A stretch of DNA of 64,000 nucleotides from Bacillota bacterium (lineage in GTDB: Bacteria; Bacillota; Clostridia; UBA1381; UMGS1253), in assembly GCA_022706785.1 (NCBI GenBank), contig JAKJBW010000004.1, positions 1-64,000 on the forward strand, in the 5' to 3' direction. A model generated the notes under the pieces. That model ran no database searches. It had not been told where the DNA came from and saw only the letters and a program-made list of their open reading frames with translations. The position numbers and the translations under genes are program-made. Below, piece after piece: positions 44,904 to 54,249 of this stretch; the stretch's first letter is position 1, and each line of letters begins with the position of its first letter.

Positions 44904-45517
44904 AAGAGAAAACCGATATGCTGTTTTATGAAAAAGAGTTGTATGCGCAAGGATTTAGGCTGATTGCCGGCGTTGATGAAGCAGGGCGGGGCCCGCTGGC
45001 GGGAGCGGTATACGCCGCGGCGGTTATTTTGCCGCCGGATATGATCATAGAAGGGCTTGATGATTCCAAAAAACTGTCTGAAAAAAAGCGTGAAGCGCTT
45101 TTTGATGTCATATGCGAAAAAGCCCTCGCATATTCCGTGTGTGCGGTTTCAAACGAGGAAATAGACAGGATAAATATTCTCCGCTCAACGCATAAGGCAA
45201 TGTGCGGAGCGGTCAGTGGGCTATCGGTCCGGCCCGATTTTGTGATCATTGATGGTAACAGCATAAGCGGGCTTTCCACTCCGCACAAAACCATTGTAAA
45301 GGGGGATGGCTTGTCAGCGTCAATTGCCGCCGCGTCCATCCTTGCAAAGGTAAGCAGGGACCGGTACATGGGGCATCAGGCGCAGCTATACCCGCAATAC
45401 CGTTTTGACAAGCATAAAGCATACGGCACGGCACAGCATCTGGCGCTGATTGCAGAGTATGGGCCTTGCCCCATCCATCGCAAAACATTTAAAGGCGTAA
45501 GGGAGCATATCAGATGA
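44900..45517 (+). CDS. rnhB: Ribonuclease HII
   Basis: The 205-residue enzyme cuts RNA in RNA-DNA hybrids and removes single ribonucleotides from DNA. The catalytic motif GVDEAGRGPLAG has Asp26 and Glu27; LDDSKKLSEKKRE and IAAASILAKVSRDRYM are also typical. It overlaps the previous gene by four bases and its own stop overlaps yraN by four bases. The rnhB-yraN pairing is common in Firmicutes. Confidence 0.96.
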   Translation: MKEKTDMLFYEKELYAQGFRLIAGVDEAGRGPLAGAVYAAAVILPPDMIIEGLDDSKKLSEKKREALFDVICEKALAYSVCAVSNEEIDRINILRSTHKAMCGAVSGLSVRPDFVIIDGNSISGLSTPHKTIVKGDGLSASIAAASILAKVSRDRYMGHQAQLYPQYRFDKHKAYGTAQHLALIAEYGPCPIHRKTFKGVREHIR

Positions 45518-45894
45518 TAAGCAAAGACAGGGCAAGCATCGGCAGCTTCGGCGAACACGCCGCGAAAGCGTATTTGATTAAAGAAGGCTATTTGATCGTG
45601 GAGACGAATTTCAGATGCAGGCAGGGTGAAATTGACATTGTCGCCAAAGACGATGGCTGCCTGGTGTTTGCGGAAGTCAAGACGCGAAAAAACTGCCGGC
45701 ATGGCACTCCTGGAGAGGCCGTGGGCGCCTTGAAGCAAAAAAAAATCGTCATAGCGGCACAAGAGTACATGATGCAAAATAAAATAGATTGTACCGTAAG
45801 GTTTGATGTGATCGAGCTATTATACTGCAATCGTGCAAATGGCTACCAAATAACAGCTTTAAACCACATCAAAGATGCGTTTATGGGGGTGTAA
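45514..45894 (+). CDS. yraN: YraN/UPF0102 endonuclease-fold protein
   Basis: The 126-residue protein has the UPF0102 pattern GSFGEHAAKAYLIKEGY, NFRCRQGEIDIVAKDDG and LVFAEVKTRK, that is, the D-ExK core of the nuclease-like superfamily. The biological role of the family is not settled. ATG 45514 overlaps the rnhB stop. The dipeptidase gene starts two bases after its stop. Confidence 0.93.
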   Translation: MISKDRASIGSFGEHAAKAYLIKEGYLIVETNFRCRQGEIDIVAKDDGCLVFAEVKTRKNCRHGTPGEAVGALKQKKIVIAAQEYMMQNKIDCTVRFDVIELLYCNRANGYQITALNHIKDAFMGV

Positions 45895-45896
45895 TC

Positions 45897-46841
45897 ATGT
45901 ATTCTTATACTGTTGTTGATGCGCACTGTGACACCATCAGCGAACTGTACAGACCGCTTCGGCTCTATCAGAATGACGGGCATCTGGATATAAAAAGGCT
46001 GAAAGCATATAAAAACTGGCTGCAATTCTTTGCCTTGTGGGCACCGCCGCAGCTTGACGCAGTTGGCGCCTTTCAACGCTGCGAAACGATAATCCGCCAG
46101 TTTCATGAGCAGCTGGCGAGGTATTCGGCGTACATAGAACAGGTTGCTAATATAAAAGAAATAGAATCTGCGTTTGGCAGGCGGAAAATTGGCGCATTTC
46201 TGACCCTTGAAGGCGGCGTGCCGATAGGCGGTGATCTGGCTGTGCTGGACTGGTTTTACGCGCAGGGGGTGCGCTGCATTGCCCCTACCTGGAACAACAG
46301 CAATCTGCTTGGCACCGGAGCGGGGGAGGAGGATCCTGTAACGGGGCTTACCTCACTTGGCAAACAAGCGGTATCACGCATGAATGCGCTCGGTATTATC
46401 GTGGATGTGTCGCATTTGTCTGAAAAGAGCTTTTGGGACGTCGCGCAAGATTGCGCAGGGCCGTTTGCGGCCACGCATTCTAATGCCCGCAAAATCTGCG
46501 ACCACAGGCGAAACCTTACCGACGAGCAGTTTTTAGCGGTTGTCAGAGCGGGCGGCGTTGTTGGCATGAATATGTATCCGCTGTTTGTTACAGGCGGGAA
46601 AAAGGCGGGCATTGATGATCTTATCCGCCATATCGAGCACTTTTTGTCGTTGGGCGGTGCGGATAATATCGGGCTTGGCTGTGACTTTGACGGTATTGAT
46701 TACGGCCTTGAGGAAATAAAAGGTGCAGAGCATGTGTATCTGCTCTTTGATCGAATGAGGCGCATGAACTATCCCGATAGTCTGATAGCAAAAATAGCGT
46801 CGGAAAACTTCCTGGGTCTTATAAAAGCCGTATGCCGGTAA
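45897..46841 (+). CDS. M19-family (renal-type) dipeptidase
   Basis: The 314-residue zinc enzyme hydrolyses dipeptides, often those with a D-residue at the second position. VDAHCDTISEL is the HxD motif, LTLEGG holds the bridging Glu, IVDVSHLSEKSFWD and FAATHSNARKICDHRRN supply the other ligands and the substrate loop, and NIGLGCDFDGID is the last signature. GGGGGTG precedes the ATG. It is the fourth gene of the QueG-like/rnhB/yraN operon. No export signal is visible. Confidence 0.93.
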   Translation: MYSYTVVDAHCDTISELYRPLRLYQNDGHLDIKRLKAYKNWLQFFALWAPPQLDAVGAFQRCETIIRQFHEQLARYSAYIEQVANIKEIESAFGRRKIGAFLTLEGGVPIGGDLAVLDWFYAQGVRCIAPTWNNSNLLGTGAGEEDPVTGLTSLGKQAVSRMNALGIIVDVSHLSEKSFWDVAQDCAGPFAATHSNARKICDHRRNLTDEQFLAVVRAGGVVGMNMYPLFVTGGKKAGIDDLIRHIEHFLSLGGADNIGLGCDFDGIDYGLEEIKGAEHVYLLFDRMRRMNYPDSLIAKIASENFLGLIKAVCR

Positions 46842-47006
46842 AATGCCGGCAGTAATTCTTAAATTTGACGTGATGTTATAGAAAAGTGCCGTCGGACGCG
46901 GGCTGCTACATTGCGGGTAAGGCTGACAAGGCGCCGTCGGAAGTATATTTTGGGGTTGAGGAGCGTTTATATTATCGCTCAATTATAAAAGTTATTAAAT
47001 AAAAAC

Positions 47007-47035
47007 TTGCAAATTTGCTCTGCATGTGATACTAT
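47007..47035 (+). promoter_or_regulatory. Promoter of the aminotransferase gene
   Basis: -35 TTGCAA (47007-47012), 17-nt spacer, -10 TACTAT (47030-47035) preceded by TGA. The gap from 46842 to here holds no gene. Confidence 0.7.
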
Positions 47036-47111
47036 ATATATGGTTTATGGTCATTTTTTGAAAGAAGCACAGTCTATTTATTCAAATTATACATTTTCGG
47101 AGGGTGATGGG

Positions 47112-48302
47112 ATGGAGCTGTTCATTGCAAAAAAGGCGAAAGAGGTCAGTCCGTCGTCTACGCTTGCAATTGACGCTAAATTTAAGTCGATGAAGGCGCA
47201 AGGGCTTGATGTTGTAGGATTCGGCACGGGCGAGCCGGATTTTGATACGCCGCAGCATATTAAGGATGCGGCTGTGGAGGCGATATCTGCGGGAAAAACG
47301 AAATATACGCCGGCTTCGGGAACGCTTGAGCTGAAAAAAGCTATCTGCGGCAAGCTGCTGGCCGATAACGGCCTTGAATACGAGCCTGCCAGTATCGTGG
47401 TGTCCAACGGCGCGAAGCATTCGCTTGTTAACGCGTTTATGGCGATTTGCGATCCCGGCGATGAGGTCATTATTCCCGCACCGTATTGGGTGAGCTATCC
47501 TGAAATGGTCAAGCTGGCCGACGGTGTGCCTGTGGCACTGGAAACGACTGAAGAAAATGGATTCAAATTTTCTATTGATGACTTAAAGGCAAAAATTACG
47601 CCTAAAACCCGGGCGCTTATTATCAATTCTCCCAGTAATCCCACAGGAATGGTGTATTCCGAGGCGGATTTAAGGGCGATTGCGCAGATTGCGGTGGAGC
47701 ATAAGATCTATGTGATTTCAGACGAGATATATGAGCATTTAATATACAACGGCAAGCATGTGAGTATAGCGTCATTCGGGGATGAGATTAAAGAACTGAC
47801 CATAGTCATCAACGGCGTTTCCAAAACCTATGCCATGACCGGCTGGCGGATAGGGTATGCCGCGGCCGATAAGCGGCTGGCGGGCGTGATGTCCAACATT
47901 CAGAGCCATGCGACATCCAATCCCAATTCTATCGCCCAGGAAGCGGCTGTCTGTGCGCTTACTGGTTCCATTCAGTGTGTGGAGCAGATGCGGGAGGCAT
48001 TTTTGGCGCGCAGAAATTACATGGTCGGCAGAATAAACAGTATTGGCGGTGTATCCTGCCTTATGCCCGAAGGGGCGTTTTATGTCATGATGAATATATC
48101 GCAGTTGATTGGCAAGACCTTGGGCGGCAGGCACATCGGTGGCTCCGATGATTTTGCCGACGCATTTTTGGAGACCGCAAAGGTAGCTGTGGTATCGGGG
48201 AGCGGCTTTGGCGCCGACAACTATGTGCGCTGGTCATATGCCACCGACATGGATACCATTAAAACAGGGCTTGACCGTCTGGAGACGTTTTTAAAGTCAT
48301 AA
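47112..48302 (+). CDS. Class I pyridoxal-phosphate aminotransferase (aspartate aminotransferase type)
   Basis: The 396-residue enzyme transfers amino groups between an amino acid, probably aspartate, and a 2-oxo acid. GFGTGEPDFDTPQHIKDAA, YTPASGTLELKKAI, NSPSNPTGMVY, SDEIYEHLIY and the Schiff-base lysine segment NGVSKTYAMTGWRIGYAA are all in family order and match subgroup I-gamma aspartate aminotransferases. The ATG at 47112 follows GGAGGGTG. It has its own promoter and terminator. Substrate specificity is not decided by sequence alone. Confidence 0.92.
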   Translation: MELFIAKKAKEVSPSSTLAIDAKFKSMKAQGLDVVGFGTGEPDFDTPQHIKDAAVEAISAGKTKYTPASGTLELKKAICGKLLADNGLEYEPASIVVSNGAKHSLVNAFMAICDPGDEVIIPAPYWVSYPEMVKLADGVPVALETTEENGFKFSIDDLKAKITPKTRALIINSPSNPTGMVYSEADLRAIAQIAVEHKIYVISDEIYEHLIYNGKHVSIASFGDEIKELTIVINGVSKTYAMTGWRIGYAAADKRLAGVMSNIQSHATSNPNSIAQEAAVCALTGSIQCVEQMREAFLARRNYMVGRINSIGGVSCLMPEGAFYVMMNISQLIGKTLGGRHIGGSDDFADAFLETAKVAVVSGSGFGADNYVRWSYATDMDTIKTGLDRLETFLKS

Positions 48303-48320
48303 CGGTGCGATAACTTACAA

Positions 48321-48361
48321 AAAAAGCCTCAGGTTTTCAGAATCAAAACCTGAGGCTTTTT
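48321..48361. terminator. Bidirectional terminator, 17-bp perfect stem
   Basis: Arms 48321-48337 and 48345-48361 are exact complements (AAAAAGCCTCAGGTTTT in the left arm), loop of seven, with T-runs on both strands. It separates the aminotransferase from the convergent SPFH gene. Confidence 0.87.
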
Positions 48362-48376
48362 CATATGCTTTTAAAA

Positions 48377-49300
48377 TTATTTGTCGCCCAGCAGCTCCTT
48401 GACGGAGGTAGCCAGTCCCGCAACGCCCTGGATATTGCTTGGAATGATAATTTTTGTTGCCTGACCCTGCGACATTTTTTCCATAGCCTCAAGTGATTTA
48501 ATGGTCAACATGCCGTCGCCGGGCTGGGCGTCGTTAATCATTTTTATACCTTGTGCCGTAGCGCTTTGTACCTTAAGTATTGACTCGGCTTCGCCTTCGG
48601 CGCGCCTGATGGTAGCTTCCTTGGCTGCTTCCGCCTCAAGAATGGCAGCCTCCTTTTTGCCTTCCGCGCTTAAAATCAAAGACTGCTTGTTGCCTTCCGC
48701 AACCAGTATCGCGGAAGTCTTTTCGCCTTCGGCCCGCAAAATGGCTTCACGGCGCTCACGCTCCGCCTTCATCTGCTTTTCCATAGCGTCCTGAATGGCT
48801 TTGGGCGGCATGATGTTTTTAAGCTCGACACGGTTGATTTTGATGCCCCAGGGGTCTGTCGCTTCATCAAGAATAGCGCGCATTTTTGTGTTTATGGTGT
48901 CTCTGGAGGTTAAGGTCTCATCCAGCTCTAAGTCGCCTATGATATTGCGAAGCGTTGTGGCAGTCAGATTTTCGATAGCCGCCATGGGGTTATCCACGCC
49001 GTACGTATACATTTTCGGATCGGTGATCTGGAAATATATCACAGTGTCTATTTGCATGGTGACGTTATCCTTGGTAATAACCGGCTGCGGGGCGAAATCC
49101 ACTACCTGCTCCTTCAAAATAACGATTCTAACGACCCTTTCAATGAACGGAATTTTGAAATGGAGCCCTACGCTCCAGGTGCCGCTGTATGCGCCCAGAC
49201 GTTCAATCACATATGCATAGGCCTGGGGCACTATCTTGATATTGCCTATCAGAATGAAAAGTATAACGATTCCCAACGCGATGAGTACGAGCTGTTGCAA
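48377..49300 (-). CDS. SPFH/stomatin-family membrane protein (QmcA-like)
   Basis: The 307-residue protein has one N-terminal membrane segment (LVLIALGIVILFILIGNIKI), the SPFH domain (VPQAYAYVIERLGAYSGTW, ILKEQVVDFAPQPVITKDNV and WGIKINRVELKNIMPP), and a long Ala/Glu-rich coiled coil of AEGEKTSAILVAEG-type repeats. Such proteins form large membrane-bound assemblies that organise membrane microdomains. The start is TTG at 49300 with AAGGAGG upstream. The adjacent NfeD gene is the usual partner of this family. Confidence 0.93.
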   Translation of the reverse strand: MQQLVLIALGIVILFILIGNIKIVPQAYAYVIERLGAYSGTWSVGLHFKIPFIERVVRIVILKEQVVDFAPQPVITKDNVTMQIDTVIYFQITDPKMYTYGVDNPMAAIENLTATTLRNIIGDLELDETLTSRDTINTKMRAILDEATDPWGIKINRVELKNIMPPKAIQDAMEKQMKAERERREAILRAEGEKTSAILVAEGNKQSLILSAEGKKEAAILEAEAAKEATIRRAEGEAESILKVQSATAQGIKMINDAQPGDGMLTIKSLEAMEKMSQGQATKIIIPSNIQGVAGLATSVKELLGDK

Positions 49301-49434
49301 TTAAATTACCTCCTTCATTTTACCTGATCAGATATTTTTATTTTATAAGAAATTGCGCTAAATCACATTACCGGGCAAGATACTAAAACATCTGCCACAT
49401 TTACTGCGTAATGCCAGCGGGCGCGGCCCGCTTT

Positions 49435-49884
49435 TTATGCCGGGGACTGCTCATCCAAAGCCTGCTCCACAATAAGCTTAACACCCTGGATTTCTAAAAT
49501 ATTCACCTGTGCGTCAAGGGCGATTTTATCGCCTGTCTTGCTGCGGGCGGTCCACACCTTTCCCGCTGTTTTTACAGCCCCTGTGCCATTGATGTTATCA
49601 ATTGCTTCAGTAACGATGCCTTTTGTGCCAACCACGCTGTCGGCATTGGTTTTTTCGGCTTTGCGGTAGAGATATTTTTTGAAGAAATTGCGTGTAAACA
49701 ACAGGAAAATCGCAGACGATACAAAGAAAATCGCCATTTGCAATATGAAGTTGTCCACACCGCAGAATACCGCTATCATTGTGACGATAGCGCCAAGGGC
49801 AAACCAAATACAAACCAGGCCGTACGTCACAGCCTCAACTATGAAGAGCACTACCGCAATAATCAGCCAAACAAGCTCTGCCAT
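49435..49884 (-). CDS. NfeD-family membrane protein
   Basis: About 149 residues, with two to three hydrophobic segments in the first 70 residues (VWLIIAVVLFIVEAV and MAIFFVSSAIFLLFTRNFF) and a C-terminal OB-fold domain (VVGTKGIVTEAIDNINGTGA). NfeD proteins pair with SPFH proteins, as here. ATG 49884 has AAGGGG eight bases upstream; ATG 49890 is the alternative. The 134-base gap to the SPFH gene holds a GCGGGC/GCCCGC hairpin (49417-49431 region) without a minus-strand T-run. Confidence 0.9.
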   Translation of the reverse strand: MAELVWLIIAVVLFIVEAVTYGLVCIWFALGAIVTMIAVFCGVDNFILQMAIFFVSSAIFLLFTRNFFKKYLYRKAEKTNADSVVGTKGIVTEAIDNINGTGAVKTAGKVWTARSKTGDKIALDAQVNILEIQGVKLIVEQALDEQSPA

Positions 49885-49959
49885 TTTCATCACCCCTTGA
49901 AAATATTATACACTACGGGGCTAAAATATGCAAGACGAAAACTTGCGCTTTGCAACCTT

Positions 49960-52302
49960 TCATTGGAAAGCATAGGTAACCTTGATAACGCGCACTTTGC
50001 CTCCGGCTTTTACGCTGCCGTCGGAATAAAGCTCAACAGAGGCAATCCTGTCTGAGGTCAGTTCGCTTTGCTGTATGGTGATGTATCCGACAGTATCGGG
50101 TTTCTTTTTGTATATCACCACATTTTCATCCATGGGATAGACAATGCCGTTTACCCTTATGCGGTTGTAGTCGACAGCGTCCACAGACGAAGCGCTGTCC
50201 ACCTTGGCAAGGGCTGTCATTTTTGTAAGTTTTCCGCCGCTTAGCTCAAGCCGTACAGGCTCGCCGGCATTCACAGAGTAAATCACATTGCCTGAAAAGG
50301 TGCTTTGCGCTCCGCGGATATCCACTGTGTATGTGCCGGATATGTTCATGGAATTGGCGTCGCTTGTTTTGCTTGACACAACGATACCGTATTGTGTCGC
50401 CGACGAGGTGATGTTGTTGAACAGAATAACGCCGATATCATCAAAGCCTACAGACACCGCATAGTCAAGTATATCGTCCAAGTAAAATCCTGATTGGGTG
50501 AGATCCGACAGCCGGATGGTAATCACATCGGCGGCCTGCCCTGCATTGTTGGATACCAGGTCAAACAATACAGCGCCTTCGGCAATGGATTTGCCGTTAA
50601 TGGTTCTGTTTTCTTTGTTAAAACTGCCTGCCAGGTCCGGTGCGTTTGATGGTGAAAGCGACAGCAGCCCGTCTGCAAAGCTCAGACGTACCAGAGCGCC
50701 TTTGTAGTTGCTGTAGTCTTTTACCGTTTTGTATTTATAGGTGTTGCCGTCACCCATGAATATATTCGCGAAATATTCCAGCTCGCCCTTGTTATCACCG
50801 TCCTCGGCCATGGCGGAAACTGTGCTTGTGAGCACACCGTAATCAAGCGAGGCGTTGTTGGTAATATTGGCCACGCCGGCTATCTTGCCGTCTTTTCCCA
50901 GCAAAAGCGTAACACGGTCGCCTATCTTAAAGCTGCCGGCGGATTCGTCAAGCTTTGCGGTGGCCTGTGCGGTTTCGATCTGATACGTTTTACCGCCAAG
51001 CTCTATGCTTGTAACATATGCTTTACTCGGAAAGGCTTTATCATATATGCCTGTGACCTTATCTGCATACACATCCATTGTGTTGGTTACAGGATTGTAG
51101 TACACAACATCGTAGCGTTTGATATCGACAAATCTTGCGGCCAAACCATCACGGTAGACCGTGACAAGGTCGGGATTGGCGATAGTAATGCTGCCTATGG
51201 TATTGTCGCCCGTCTGCATATCACGCACCGCAATAACCGGCGTGATATGCGGCGCCGGCAAAAGCAGGGCATAGTCCCATCTGCCGTCGTATTTGCCCTT
51301 AAGCAGCACCTGTGCGCCGGGCGCTATGTTTTGCTTGACAGCGGCAAATGTGGTTTTGTTTCCCTCATAGTAAATGGGAAAAGCATCTTCAAACGCATAT
51401 TCCGTACTGCCGTTTTCGTCGATGCAGGCGTATTTGTTATCATCAAGATTCTTTTTGACAGTAAGCCGCCGTGTATACTGCGTCACGGGACTTGCCATGA
51501 CGACACGCTTTTGGTCGTCAAGGTACAGCTTCACCGTGCTGCCCAGCATGTTGTCCACATTGACAAGCGTTTTGTATATGCCGTCGCCCGTCTTGATCTG
51601 ATCCGCGCTCAGGGACTTGTCGTTTTGCTGAGTGGCAGTTATGGGGGTTTCGTCAATGACGGTGTATCCCATAACATCCAGGGGCGTTTTCCTTACGCCG
51701 TTTGCCACGCCGGGGTTTATTTCGGTTTCAAACAGCCTGCCCAGAATCAAGGCCATATTGCCCCGGGAAATAACGTCGGAAGGCGAGAAAACAAGGCCGT
51801 CTGTCAGCCCCAGGGCGGCCGCTTTTTGTATGTAGTTGTCGGGCCAGAAGCTGCCGACATCCTTAGTCGCGTAGCCCAGCATGCGAAGCGAGATGGTGAT
51901 AGCCTGTGCGTAGGACAAATTCTCCTCGGGATGGAAGGTGCCGTCGGGGTAACCGAGGATCAGGGCGTTTTTCACCGCATAATTGATATATTTCAACGCC
52001 CAATGGTCGGCACGCAGGTCCGAAAATGCGCTGGTACCCGAATTGGACATAGCTTCATTCTGCTTGCCAAGCACATAAACGGCGACTTTTGCGAATTCCG
52101 CCCTTGTCAGGCTGTCGTCAGGACGAAAATTACCGTCAGGATCGCCCGTGATCACGCCCAGCGTTTTTAAAAGATCGGCAGAGCCCGCGTACGGGGCACT
52201 GCTGTCTATGTCCGGAAAAAACACGCTTGCGCCTACTGCGCCAGCGGAACCTACCAGCATGCAAAAGCACAGTGCAAGGCCTATCAGTTTGTGGTATTTC
52301 AT
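49960..52302 (-). CDS. SLH-domain cell-surface protein
   Basis: The 780-residue protein starts with a signal peptide (LIGLALCFCMLVGSAGAVGA). Three SLH domains follow within about residues 28-200 (FFPDIDSSAPYAGSADLLKT, AFSDLRADHWALKYINYAV, SFWPDNYIQKAAALGLTDG), which anchor proteins to pyruvylated cell-wall polymers. The remaining 580 residues are beta-rich and not recognised. It lies 50 bases after the ABC permease gene in the same direction, so it may belong to the exporter operon. GGGTG precedes the ATG. Confidence 0.9.
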   Translation of the reverse strand: MKYHKLIGLALCFCMLVGSAGAVGASVFFPDIDSSAPYAGSADLLKTLGVITGDPDGNFRPDDSLTRAEFAKVAVYVLGKQNEAMSNSGTSAFSDLRADHWALKYINYAVKNALILGYPDGTFHPEENLSYAQAITISLRMLGYATKDVGSFWPDNYIQKAAALGLTDGLVFSPSDVISRGNMALILGRLFETEINPGVANGVRKTPLDVMGYTVIDETPITATQQNDKSLSADQIKTGDGIYKTLVNVDNMLGSTVKLYLDDQKRVVMASPVTQYTRRLTVKKNLDDNKYACIDENGSTEYAFEDAFPIYYEGNKTTFAAVKQNIAPGAQVLLKGKYDGRWDYALLLPAPHITPVIAVRDMQTGDNTIGSITIANPDLVTVYRDGLAARFVDIKRYDVVYYNPVTNTMDVYADKVTGIYDKAFPSKAYVTSIELGGKTYQIETAQATAKLDESAGSFKIGDRVTLLLGKDGKIAGVANITNNASLDYGVLTSTVSAMAEDGDNKGELEYFANIFMGDGNTYKYKTVKDYSNYKGALVRLSFADGLLSLSPSNAPDLAGSFNKENRTINGKSIAEGAVLFDLVSNNAGQAADVITIRLSDLTQSGFYLDDILDYAVSVGFDDIGVILFNNITSSATQYGIVVSSKTSDANSMNISGTYTVDIRGAQSTFSGNVIYSVNAGEPVRLELSGGKLTKMTALAKVDSASSVDAVDYNRIRVNGIVYPMDENVVIYKKKPDTVGYITIQQSELTSDRIASVELYSDGSVKAGGKVRVIKVTYAFQ

Positions 52303-52352
52303 CTGTTATCACCCTTTTTCAATTTTCTGTAGACTGACCTGTTTATGCTGTA

Positions 52353-53531
52353 CTACTCAAACCGCAGCGCCTCTATCGGGTTAAGCTTAGAGGCTTTATT
52401 GGCGGGGTAGAGCCCGAAGAACACACCCACGCACATAGAGAAGGAAAATGCCATAAGTACTGTAAATATGTCAGGGATTGCGCTTATGCTCAGAAGCTTT
52501 CCGAGCCAGTTGCCAAGCGCAATCCCAAGTGCAATTCCAACGATGCCTCCCAGGGCGCTCAGCATAACCGATTCTATCAGAAACTGGCCTAAAATATCGC
52601 GGCGCTTGGCGCCGATAGCTTTTCTTATGCCGATTTCACGGGTGCGTTCGGTAACCGATACCAGCATAATGTTCATGATGCCTATACCGCCGACCAAAAG
52701 CGAAATTCCCGCGATTCCAGCCAGCATGGAGGTCAGCATGCCGGTGACCTGATTCACTGTTTCCATAAGCTCCTTTTGATCTAAAATGGAATAGGCGTCG
52801 GTGCTTGAAAACTTTTTATACAAAAAGGTTTGCAGACGGGATTTTGCCGTTTCTACCGTGCTCTCATTACGCGCCTGTGTGTAATATGAGCGGATTGTGG
52901 CGTTTCTTAAAAGGCGGGTAGCGGCAGAATAGGGGATAATGACCCTGTCATCGGTGGAGCTTTTGGAGGAGTCCTGTTTTTCTTCAATTACGCCGACAAC
53001 GGTAAACGGATAGCCGTTGATTTTAATTTGCTTGCCAAGCGGGTCGCTGCCGTCAAAAAGCTCCTGCTTCAAATAGGTGCCGATCAAAACTACCCTTTGT
53101 CTGTGCTCCACGTCGGAGGCTGTCAGAAAGCGGCCCGATCCCACATGGGTATTTCTGATATCGGCGTATTTTTCGTTTGTCCCCTCAAGGGAGGTGGTGT
53201 TGGTATTTTTATTGCCGTATTTAATCATCAGGCCGGACCCTGAGGCAACAGGGGCGACGCCGTTAAATACGTCTGAATTGCTGTCGATGAATTCTGTCAT
53301 GGTTTCGGGGTCCATGGTGTTTGAGCCGCGCCCCGTGATGTTGACAATAAGCATATTTGAACCATACTGGGAGATGCTCTCTGTAATGCTTTTGGTAGAG
53401 CCTTTTCCAATGCTGATCAATGCGATAACGGAACACACGCCTATAATGATGCCCAGCATGGTCAAAAATGTGCGCATTTTATTGCCCAGGATACTTTTGC
53501 CCGCCATTTTAAAAGCCATGGTAAAATTCAT
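52353..53531 (-). CDS. MacB/YknZ-type ABC transporter permease
   Basis: The 392-residue protein has an N-terminal membrane helix, a large extracellular MacB periplasmic-core domain, and three C-terminal helices including AGISLLVGGIGIMNIMLVSV, TERTREIGIRKAIGA and GLYPANKASKLNPIEALRFE, the FtsX/MacB family ending. It forms a mechanotransmission-type exporter with the ATPase encoded upstream, whose stop overlaps this start by four bases (53528-53531). GGAGGG precedes the ATG inside the ATPase gene. Confidence 0.93.
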   Translation of the reverse strand: MNFTMAFKMAGKSILGNKMRTFLTMLGIIIGVCSVIALISIGKGSTKSITESISQYGSNMLIVNITGRGSNTMDPETMTEFIDSNSDVFNGVAPVASGSGLMIKYGNKNTNTTSLEGTNEKYADIRNTHVGSGRFLTASDVEHRQRVVLIGTYLKQELFDGSDPLGKQIKINGYPFTVVGVIEEKQDSSKSSTDDRVIIPYSAATRLLRNATIRSYYTQARNESTVETAKSRLQTFLYKKFSSTDAYSILDQKELMETVNQVTGMLTSMLAGIAGISLLVGGIGIMNIMLVSVTERTREIGIRKAIGAKRRDILGQFLIESVMLSALGGIVGIALGIALGNWLGKLLSISAIPDIFTVLMAFSFSMCVGVFFGLYPANKASKLNPIEALRFE

Positions 53532-54238
53532 ATAGGCTGCCCTCCTGTCAGGTCTGTTTCAGTCAGAAGGGCGGTGTCGGAAGCAATCATACCATCCTGA
53601 ATGCGGATGGTGCGTCCGGCCTGTTTGGCCACATCGTTATCGTGTGTGATCAAAACGATTGTCTTGCCCTCCGCGTGAAGCTCCTTCATCATAGCCATTA
53701 CTTCCATGCCCGATTTGGAGTCAAGGTTTCCTGTAGGCTCATCGGCCAATATGATTGGCGGCCTGCTTGACAGCGCCCGCGCGATAGCCACCCTTTGTTG
53801 CTGACCGCCGGAAAGCTCCGACGGCCGGTGATGGATTCTGTCAGTAAGCCCCACACGCGCCAAGGCTTCAAGCGCAAGCTTTCTGCGCTCAGACGCCGCA
53901 ATGCCCATATAGATCAGAGGCAGCTCCACATTTTCGAGCGCGGAAAGCTTGGGCAGCAGATTAAAGCCCTGGAAAATAAATCCGATTTTCCTGTTTCGGA
54001 TGGCGGCAAGCTGGTTTTCCCTTAGCCTGCTGACCTCCTGACCTTCAATGTAATATGTACCGCTTGTGGGGGTATCAAGACAGCCCACCATATTCATCAG
54101 TGTGGATTTCCCGGACCCCGACGGGCCGATGACAGCCACAAACTCCCTGGGACGCACATGCAGGCTGACATCACACAGGGCAGGGACCTCAATATCGCCC
54201 ATATGGTAGATTTTATATATGTGCTCAATTCGTATCAT
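53528..54238 (-). CDS. ABC transporter ATP-binding protein (MacB/LolD/YknY type)
   Basis: The 236-residue ATPase has Walker A IGPSGSGKSTLMN, Q-loop FQGFNLLPKLSALENV, signature LSGGQQQRVAIARALS, Walker B PIILADEPTGNLDSKSG, and switch His in VLITHDNDVA. These are the pattern of the MacB/LolD group. It powers the permease encoded just downstream. AAGGAG precedes the ATG at 54238; the adaptor gene ends 12 bases upstream. Confidence 0.95.
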   Translation of the reverse strand: MIRIEHIYKIYHMGDIEVPALCDVSLHVRPREFVAVIGPSGSGKSTLMNMVGCLDTPTSGTYYIEGQEVSRLRENQLAAIRNRKIGFIFQGFNLLPKLSALENVELPLIYMGIAASERRKLALEALARVGLTDRIHHRPSELSGGQQQRVAIARALSSRPPIILADEPTGNLDSKSGMEVMAMMKELHAEGKTIVLITHDNDVAKQAGRTIRIQDGMIASDTALLTETDLTGGQPI

Positions 54239-54249
54239 ATCATTGCTCC

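Noticed and set aside
51247-52170. 307-codon plus-strand frame opposite the SLH gene
   Set aside because: It mirrors the SLH coding region, shows no domain and no start signal; an antisense shadow.
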